This document shows positions 60,024 to 64,000 of a DNA stretch of 64,000 bases, piece by piece. Made by a program: the position numbers and the translations under genes. Numbering within the stretch: the stretch's first letter is position 1; every line of letters starts with the position of its first letter. The notes beneath the pieces are model-generated. The model ran no database searches. It saw only the letters and a program-made list of their open reading frames with translations, and was not told the origin of the DNA. Origin of the DNA: Pedobacter cryoconitis (lineage in GTDB: Bacteria > Bacteroidota > Bacteroidia > Sphingobacteriales > Sphingobacteriaceae); contig NZ_JACHCC010000015.1 in the NCBI RefSeq assembly GCF_014207135.1, positions 124,001 through 188,000 of the forward strand. The letters are read 5' to 3'.

Positions 60024-60027
60024 GAAG

Positions 60028-61629
60028 CTACCGGTCCCACCAAACCCTTGACGTGAGCAGGTCACCCCCGGGCAGTCTCGCAACCGCTGCATTATAGTTT
60101 ACGGTATTGGTCAGTATCTCAGTTGACAGATAAATCAGTCTTCTCGGAATTGTTGCGTTGGTTACATTTCCAGGATAATTAACGGGTATCAGTACTGGAT
60201 AACCCGATCTTTTCCAGTTCAGCCAGCTTTCTATAAAGTTGAAATTAGTTCCGGTAGTCACCCAGTACTGCGTATTAATCATCTCCAATGATTTGGCCTG
60301 GCTGGTTTCATCGAGCGGATGTTTGAGTACATAATCACTGATCACTCCATCGGGTATGGTCGCCAGCTGATTCATTTGGGTCATTGCCTGTAGTGCTCCT
60401 CTTAAGCCATTTGCATAATGCGAAGCCGCTGAACCCGGGACATTCCAGCCCCTTACTTTAGCTTCAGCAAGTAATAATTCGGTCTCCGCATAGGTCATAA
60501 TGAAATTTGGGCCGCCCAGGTTCAGATAAACAGAAGTCCTTGGTCTGGAATAGTTTCCTAAAGGAGCGGCATCCGCTCCTGTCCCTGTTTCTCCGGGATA
60601 TCCCGGTGCCCGGTGAATATCATAAGCCCCACCCAATAAATCATAACCATTAGGTAAACCCAGTTGTACGGCCGGATCAGTATTCCCGGCAAGATTTTCG
60701 TTGATATTGTTCGCTAAACCACTTTGAGATACTTCGGCGATAACACCTAGCCTGGGATCATTGCTGGTTTTTAATTCGTCAATTAAAGTTTTACTCCAGC
60801 GTACCTCTCTGTAGTCGGAAACGGTACGGAGTGCAAGCGAAGTCCCGTTTTGCCCATCCAGATTTGCAGCATCGGTCATAACCAGTGCGTTATCGCTGAT
60901 GTCAGAAAATGTTCCTGCTGCAGCTTTTTCTACCCATGGTCTGGCTTTGTCGGGAGTAATTTTGGTCAGCCGCATGGCTACCTTTAGCATCAGGGAGTAA
61001 CCGAACTTCTTCCATTTAACAATATCCCCTTTGTAAAATAAATCGGCAGTTGGTTTAGTTTTCGCAGGATCCAGCCCATTGATCGCATTGTCCAGGTCAG
61101 TCAGCATCGAGTTATAAATGTCTTCCTGTTTATCGTATATTGGGTATTTAATTCCCTCTCTTGCTTTTGCAGCCTGTGAATAAGGGACATCTCCGTAGGT
61201 ATCTGTAATCCTCTGCAGGATTAACACAAACATAATATCACCGATATTGATCAGATTGGAATAACCAGCGGGATCTTTTTCTCTGGCCAGTCTTTGCATT
61301 TCCCTGATAGTAGAAGCTTCGGCATAACCTTCGTCGAATATCCTGCCCTGATAATCAGTAAAACTGCCTGCATTTACATACTTATCGCCATTATTATAGT
61401 AGAAATAAGTAGAGGCGAGCAGCTGCATCATTGTACTCTGATAGAGCAGCTGATAATAACCCTTATTGGAAAATTTGAATTGAGCGGTAGAAAGCAGATC
61501 ATTCGGATCATAGTTTTCAGCCGGTGATTTTGTCGGATCCGTATTTGTTTTATCCAGCTGCTGTTTACTGCATCCGGTATGGAATAAGATTAAAAAACTC
61601 AATAGGTACAAATAAACTCTTTTCATCAT
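60028..61629 (-). CDS. SusD-like outer-membrane lipoprotein (SusD-like_2 type)
   Basis: This 533-residue lipoprotein (lipobox LFHTGCSKQQL) belongs to the SusD/RagB nutrient-binding group of the SusD-like_2 subtype. It begins with the typical LDKTNTDPTKSP and DPNDLLSTAQF. It then has ILQRITDTYGDVPYSQA, YDKQEDIYNSMLTDLDNAI, and the C-terminal ETELLLAEAKVRGW and WLNWKRSGYPVLIPV. This subtype often pairs with peptide, amino sugar or mixed-substrate SusC proteins rather than classic starch systems. Its ATG overlaps the SusC stop (ATGATG, with TGA shared), so translation is coupled. The ligand is unknown. Confidence 0.92.
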   Translation of the reverse strand: MMKRVYLYLLSFLILFHTGCSKQQLDKTNTDPTKSPAENYDPNDLLSTAQFKFSNKGYYQLLYQSTMMQLLASTYFYYNNGDKYVNAGSFTDYQGRIFDEGYAEASTIREMQRLAREKDPAGYSNLINIGDIMFVLILQRITDTYGDVPYSQAAKAREGIKYPIYDKQEDIYNSMLTDLDNAINGLDPAKTKPTADLFYKGDIVKWKKFGYSLMLKVAMRLTKITPDKARPWVEKAAAGTFSDISDNALVMTDAANLDGQNGTSLALRTVSDYREVRWSKTLIDELKTSNDPRLGVIAEVSQSGLANNINENLAGNTDPAVQLGLPNGYDLLGGAYDIHRAPGYPGETGTGADAAPLGNYSRPRTSVYLNLGGPNFIMTYAETELLLAEAKVRGWNVPGSAASHYANGLRGALQAMTQMNQLATIPDGVISDYVLKHPLDETSQAKSLEMINTQYWVTTGTNFNFIESWLNWKRSGYPVLIPVNYPGNVTNATIPRRLIYLSTEILTNTVNYNAAVARLPGGDLLTSRVWWDR

Positions 61630-64000
61630 TTTCTCCCTTGTTGAAATTTAAAATTGACATTAATACCATAAGTCCTTGTTGCAGGAAATGAAGCTCCTTC
61701 AATACCTGCATAGTTAAGCGAAGAAGAAAACTCGGATTCCGGATCAATGTTTTTTGTGTATTTAAGTAACGTAAACAGGTTTCGCGCAACCAGGTCAATC
61801 GAAATGCTGCTGAAAGGTGTTCTTTTTAACTGATGCGCAGGAATAGTATAACCTAAAGTTATCTGTCTGACTTTGATGAAACTGCCATTCAGTACCGATA
61901 ATGCAGAAATATTAGTAGCCAGCTGCGGATAATAATTATAGGCAGGAACTGATTTTGTATTCACTGATCCGTCAGCAAGCACACCTTTGGCAACGATGCC
62001 TGTTTCTCTCCCTTCGAGTGTAGCCTGGTTCAGCCCAAATACATAGGAGTAATTTTCTGTTGCGGATAAAATCTTATTTCCATATTTAAAGTCAATCAGC
62101 ATAGAAAGATTAAAGTTTTTATAATAAAAATTATTACTGAACCCGCCGTAAAAATCGGGTAATGTACTACCCATAGGCTTTAATTCACCACGTGCAGGTA
62201 CACCATCAGGACCAATAACAGTATTCCCATTCGCGTCACGAAGATAATCGTAAGCCATAATCTGTGTCAGCGGCTTTCCAACAACCATTGCTGTATAGGC
62301 ATTCAGGGGTCTGTATGTCCCTGCAAGTGTATATTTACTGGTCCCGTCAATAGAAAGAAGCTCATTATTTACATGGCTCATATTGAAACTGGTTTTCCAT
62401 TTAAAATCCTTTTGATCTACAACAATACCTTGTAAAAGGATCTCAGTTCCGGTGTTCCGGGTTTTACCAAGGTTTACATAAGCAGAAGTAAAACCTGAGG
62501 TTACAGATTGCTTGGCATTAATGATCTCATTATTGGTAATCCTGTGGAAGTAGGTGAGATCAACAGCAAGCCGGTTATTCAGGAATTTAAGACTGACCCC
62601 GGTTTCAAATTCATTTAAGGTAAAGGGCTTCAGATTGTAATTGGGAAGATCCCTGGAGAAATTGCCAAGGGGAACGCCATTGACATCACTATTGGAAAAA
62701 TAATACGTTTGAGTGGTATAAGGCTCTATCGGTTCGCCACTGGTTTTTGCGAAACTGGCCCTTAGTTTACCATAGTTAAGCCCTTTCAGGCCGAGCAGAT
62801 CAGAGAATACAAAACTGGCAGAAACGCCGGGAACAAATATCCCTCTGTTATTCTGTGGTAAGGTGGAATAGACATCGTATCTGCCTGTAGCAGATAGATT
62901 GAGGAACTTTTTATAATTTAAATCGGCGGTATAATAAGCGGATTCTGTGATGATTTTTGAGCTGGTGTAGTCATTGACGATGGTCTGCAGATTGGCTGCG
63001 GTGTAGAGATAAGGAATAACAAATCTCGAACCTTTTAAAACACTTGATTCTACTGCTCTTTTACGGAAATTGGTTCCTACAGAAATATCAAGGTTAAGGT
63101 CATCTGCGATATTTCGGTTGGCTGCGAGTAAGAAGTCGCTGTTCAGCTCGGATATTCTGGACTTGGTCTGTGCATTAATTCCTCCTTCTCCATTGACAGA
63201 AAAGGCTGTTCCGGTTGGAATGACATTGAGTACATTGTCATTACTGATATCGTAACCTAACCTGGCCTGGAAATAAATCCAGCTGTCGAACTGATATTTA
63301 GCCGAGGCTGAGGTTATAAAACGGTCACGGCTTGAATAGTCTGCCTGTTTGTTGAGTATAAAATAAGGATTGGTTTTATACTCATCGCTGTTCCAGGGTG
63401 TTTCGGCCCCCGTTGTCTGACTGTATCCAGGAGACAGGATGGCCTGGTTAATATTGGTAGCCAGCGCTGCAATTCCATAGTTGGCATTTAATGGCCCATC
63501 ACTCAGATAAGACCTGTTTTTATTATATTCATGAATATAATTGCCGTTAAAGTTGAGACTTAATTTTTTGGTTAGCTCATAGGTACTGTAGAGGTTAACG
63601 GTTTTTCGCTGTAAACTTCCATTCCTGATAATGGATTGCTGATCCAGGTCAGAGGCTGATAAATGGACGGTGCTATTTTTACCACCATGCCCTATGGAGA
63701 TAGTATTGGTAAAGGCCGGGGCAGTTCTGTAAAAAGTTTGAATATTGTTTTTTACTGCCGAATAGGGGTACTTATTTCCATCAAACTGAATCGTGGGTAT
63801 TCCATCCAGTTTCTCTCCCCAGCTTAGCAGGCCGGAAGCAATAGCCGATGAGATATTATCAGGACGATGATTTTGGGTACCCTGCCCATATACATATTGA
63901 AAACCGGTATTGTTAACTGCCTGGTCAAAAGATAAATTGGTATTATATTCAATCGCTGTTCCAGAGTTCTTTTTCCCGCTTTTAATCGTAATCAGAATAA
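61626..64000 (-). CDS. SusC/RagA TonB-dependent transporter, C-terminal part (5' end outside window)
   Basis: This is the plug end and barrel of a SusC-type outer-membrane transporter. The frame is open without a stop from 64000 to the TGA at 61626-61628. I translated all of it by hand. It enters the window at ILITIKSGKKNSG, the end of the plug domain. It then runs through barrel strands such as IYFQARLGYDIS, LNYKKFLNLSATGRYDVYS and LKGLNYGKLRASFAKTSGEP, and ends with YGINVNFKFQQGRK. No Met, GTG or TTG codon occurs in frame before base 62381, so a start-codon-based caller would truncate it there. The partner SusD gene overlaps the stop. Confidence 0.94.
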   Translation of the reverse strand, partial: ILITIKSGKKNSGTAIEYNTNLSFDQAVNNTGFQYVYGQGTQNHRPDNISSAIASGLLSWGEKLDGIPTIQFDGNKYPYSAVKNNIQTFYRTAPAFTNTISIGHGGKNSTVHLSASDLDQQSIIRNGSLQRKTVNLYSTYELTKKLSLNFNGNYIHEYNKNRSYLSDGPLNANYGIAALATNINQAILSPGYSQTTGAETPWNSDEYKTNPYFILNKQADYSSRDRFITSASAKYQFDSWIYFQARLGYDISNDNVLNVIPTGTAFSVNGEGGINAQTKSRISELNSDFLLAANRNIADDLNLDISVGTNFRKRAVESSVLKGSRFVIPYLYTAANLQTIVNDYTSSKIITESAYYTADLNYKKFLNLSATGRYDVYSTLPQNNRGIFVPGVSASFVFSDLLGLKGLNYGKLRASFAKTSGEPIEPYTTQTYYFSNSDVNGVPLGNFSRDLPNYNLKPFTLNEFETGVSLKFLNNRLAVDLTYFHRITNNEIINAKQSVTSGFTSAYVNLGKTRNTGTEILLQGIVVDQKDFKWKTSFNMSHVNNELLSIDGTSKYTLAGTYRPLNAYTAMVVGKPLTQIMAYDYLRDANGNTVIGPDGVPARGELKPMGSTLPDFYGGFSNNFYYKNFNLSMLIDFKYGNKILSATENYSYVFGLNQATLEGRETGIVAKGVLADGSVNTKSVPAYNYYPQLATNISALSVLNGSFIKVRQITLGYTIPAHQLKRTPFSSISIDLVARNLFTLLKYTKNIDPESEFSSSLNYAGIEGASFPATRTYGINVNFKFQQGRK

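Noticed and set aside
61626..62381. A 251-residue frame as a separate gene or a pseudogene fragment
   Set aside because: The frame is open to the window edge at 64000; I translated every codon and found no stop, so it is one partial SusC gene.
1..64000. CRISPR arrays, rRNA, tRNA, transposase or integrase genes
   Set aside because: None were seen when reading the intergenic regions and translations; a tRNA scan was not possible here, so small RNA genes cannot be fully excluded.

Overview
The window is chromosomal DNA of a Bacteroidota bacterium, most likely family Sphingobacteriaceae (Pedobacter-like). The grounds are: three SusC/SusD-type pairs, an ECF sigma/FecR/STN-SusC signalling set, a GldB lipoprotein, secreted RHS proteins with DUF6443-like and DUF5977-like parts, weak Shine-Dalgarno sites, and TAnnTTTG -7 promoter boxes of the Bacteroidota type. 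Base composition looks about 40% GC by eye. No rRNA, tRNA, insertion sequence or CRISPR array was seen. The assignment rests on recognition of protein families, not on any search.

Layout. 1-1626: end of an ATP synthase operon (atpA C-terminal part, atpG). 1740-9270: a HAD phosphatase, small membrane protein, methyltransferase-like protein, ruvC, then a + strand run of flippase-like protein, GT2 glycosyltransferase, OppC-type permease, rnhB and a GT4 glycosyltransferase. 9312-21057: housekeeping genes (gcvT, a comB homologue, patatin-like hydrolase, gldB, outer-membrane barrel, nadE, lnt, PH/SHOCT protein, rsmI, serS, two secreted proteins). 21058-29862: an AT-richer accessory module. It has a long untranslated stretch, two large secreted RHS-type proteins, a variable toxin-like C-terminus with a JAB/DUF4329-like motif, an NTF2-fold immunity-like protein and a small membrane protein, and it ends in a 37-bp perfect palindrome. 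29863-36562: an NmrA/HxlR divergent pair with overlapping promoters and an operator-like repeat, and the ileS-dksA-lspA operon. 36744-48317: two secreted proteases, then a phosphate-scavenging-type locus on the minus strand (ECF sigma, FecR anti-sigma, STN-SusC, SusD, and a fused phosphodiesterase-alkaline phosphatase). 48402-64000: aminopeptidase P, GH97, a GH18 endoglycosidase lipoprotein followed by SusC/SusD with LacI-type palindromes between them, transketolase, and a third SusD/SusC pair cut by the window edge.

How the parts work together. The sigma/FecR/SusC-STN/SusD/phosphatase block looks like a self-regulated outer-membrane system that imports an organophosphate or its hydrolysis product and removes phosphate in the periplasm. 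The GH18-SusC-SusD block looks like a glycan (N-glycan or chitin-type) uptake locus under a LacI-family repressor. The RHS block looks like an exported polymorphic toxin with its immunity gene. The best targets for follow-up are the RHS toxin module, the fused phosphatase locus, the IleRS with a GXHH signature, and the double trypsin-like protease whose second active site is altered.
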